The translations under genes were made by a program, and so were the position numbers. Below are positions 63,278 to 64,000 of a stretch of 64,000 nt of DNA, piece after piece; within the stretch, counting starts at the first letter, position 1; each line of letters begins with the position of its first letter. The notes under the pieces are model-generated. The model searched no databases and was not told the origin of the DNA. It saw only the letters and a program-made list of their open reading frames with translations. The stretch covers positions 1-64,000 of the forward strand of contig NZ_FNOB01000021.1 in assembly GCF_900106675.1 (NCBI RefSeq). The letters run 5' to 3'. The stretch comes from Allgaiera indica. Lineage in GTDB: Bacteria > Pseudomonadota > Alphaproteobacteria > Rhodobacterales > Rhodobacteraceae.

Positions 63278-64000
63278 ATGAAGACCCTGACAACCACCGA
63301 AGAGCTGGCGCAGTTCTGCGACGCCGCCAAACAAGCGCCCTATGTCACGCTTGATACCGAATTCCTGCGCGAACGCAGCTACTGGTCGAAGCTCTGCCTG
63401 ATCCAGATGGCCCTGCCCGAAGACCACGGCGGCGAGGCCGTGCTGGTCGATCCGCTGGTCGATGGGCTGTCGCTAGAGCCGCTTTACGATCTGTTCCGCC
63501 ACCAGCCGACCGTGAAGGTGTTTCATGCCGCGCGCCAGGATCTGGAAATCTTCTTCGTCGAAGGCGGCGTGTTTCCCGATCCGCTGTTCGACACCCAGAT
63601 CGCGGCAATGGTCTGCGGCTTCGGCGAACAGGTCGGCTATGAGACCCTGGTGCGCAAGATCGCGCGCCAATCGCTCGACAAGACCTCGCGCTTCACCGAT
63701 TGGTCGCGCCGCCCGCTGAGTGAGGCGCAAAAGACCTATGCGCTGGCCGACGTGACCCATCTGCGGGTGATCTACGAACATCTCGCCGCCGAGATCGCCA
63801 AGTCCGGCCGCGGCAAATGGGTGGCCGAGGAACTGGCCGTCCTGACCGATCCCGCCACCTATGTCACCCGGCCGGAAGAGGCCTGGAAACGGATCAAGAC
63901 CCGCACCCATTCGCCGAAATTCCTGGGCCTGGTGAAAGAACTCGCCCGGTTTCGCGAGGATTACGCGCAGTCGCGCAACATCCCGCGCGCCCGGGTGATG
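63278..64000 (+). CDS. rnd: Ribonuclease D (3' end outside the window)
   Basis: A 3'-5' exoribonuclease that trims tRNA and other stable RNA ends. The 241 residues present contain the DEDDy catalytic set: LDTEFLRE (first Asp and Glu), FHAARQDLEIFF (second Asp), and YALADVTHLRVIY (Tyr and last Asp). The HRDC domain begins near KFLGLVKELARFRE. The family is about 385 residues, so roughly 140 are missing at the window edge. The ATG at 63278 gives MKTLTTTEELAQFC, a normal start. Only a weak AAGG site is close to it. Confidence 0.94.
   Translation, partial: MKTLTTTEELAQFCDAAKQAPYVTLDTEFLRERSYWSKLCLIQMALPEDHGGEAVLVDPLVDGLSLEPLYDLFRHQPTVKVFHAARQDLEIFFVEGGVFPDPLFDTQIAAMVCGFGEQVGYETLVRKIARQSLDKTSRFTDWSRRPLSEAQKTYALADVTHLRVIYEHLAAEIAKSGRGKWVAEELAVLTDPATYVTRPEEAWKRIKTRTHSPKFLGLVKELARFREDYAQSRNIPRARVM

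Overview
The window is high-GC chromosomal DNA from an alphaproteobacterium, most likely a member of the Rhodobacteraceae (Rhodobacterales). The gene set points that way: usg, DUF6314, DUF6456 and DUF6477 proteins, an RTX protein with a C-terminal Hint domain, a VPLPA-CTERM secreted protein, a dimethylglycine-dehydrogenase-like flavoprotein, an MttB-family methyltransferase, and a recurring intergenic element with the core CTTCATCTTGG..AAATACTC. I cannot name the genus from the sequence alone.

Layout. 1-860: a decayed IS5-type transposase next to a broken livF remnant. 860-6630: nagA with a GntR/UTRA regulator remnant, an MFS exporter, an unusual TIM-barrel/methylglyoxal synthase fusion and an MttB-like methyltransferase. 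6790-16000: housekeeping and C1/N genes (guaA, fliG, purB, DUF6314, a large dimethylglycine-dehydrogenase-like enzyme, a MobA-like nucleotidyltransferase). 16040-19450: a His/Asp-rich RTX-Hint protein, a low-GC gene-free stretch, tRNA-Leu(CAA) and a truncated TRAP permease. 19700-28250: yqaA-dsbB, usg, gyrA, trmFO-gluQ, DUF6456 and DUF6477 genes. 28300-42710: a large acyl-CoA catabolic region. It holds tesB, a PimC/PimD-like dehydrogenase pair, and an eleven-gene minus-strand block running from an AlkK-like CoA ligase to a hotdog thioesterase. 42720-49765: an assimilatory nitrate cluster in which every gene is broken, deleted or rearranged. 50000-64000: a secreted protein, malonyl-CoA decarboxylase, a VPLPA-CTERM protein, an M20 amidohydrolase, moaA, a lipoprotein, dnaB, a pyrC-(TPR/methyltransferase)-pyrE operon, an Lrp regulator divergent from a leucine-dehydrogenase-family gene, and the start of rnd.

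How genes work together. The acyl-CoA block contains an APH-type kinase, an ACAD10/11-type dehydrogenase and a histidine phosphatase as adjacent genes. In animals the kinase and dehydrogenase are fused (ACAD10/11), and in Pseudomonas levulinate catabolism LvaA/LvaC do the equivalent job, phosphorylating and then eliminating the hydroxyl of 4-hydroxyacyl-CoAs. With the ligase, MaoC hydratase, four short-chain dehydrogenases (a fifth lies divergently beside it) and two thioesterases, this reads as a pathway that activates a hydroxylated or branched acid and feeds it to beta-oxidation. The nitrate locus (nasT-nasS, nrtA, nrtC, nirB, nirD, nasA, with nrtB missing) shows nonsense codons, frameshifts, deletions, a local inversion and chimeric fusions, so nitrate assimilation from this locus is lost. 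Most other neighbourhoods are ordinary and intact.
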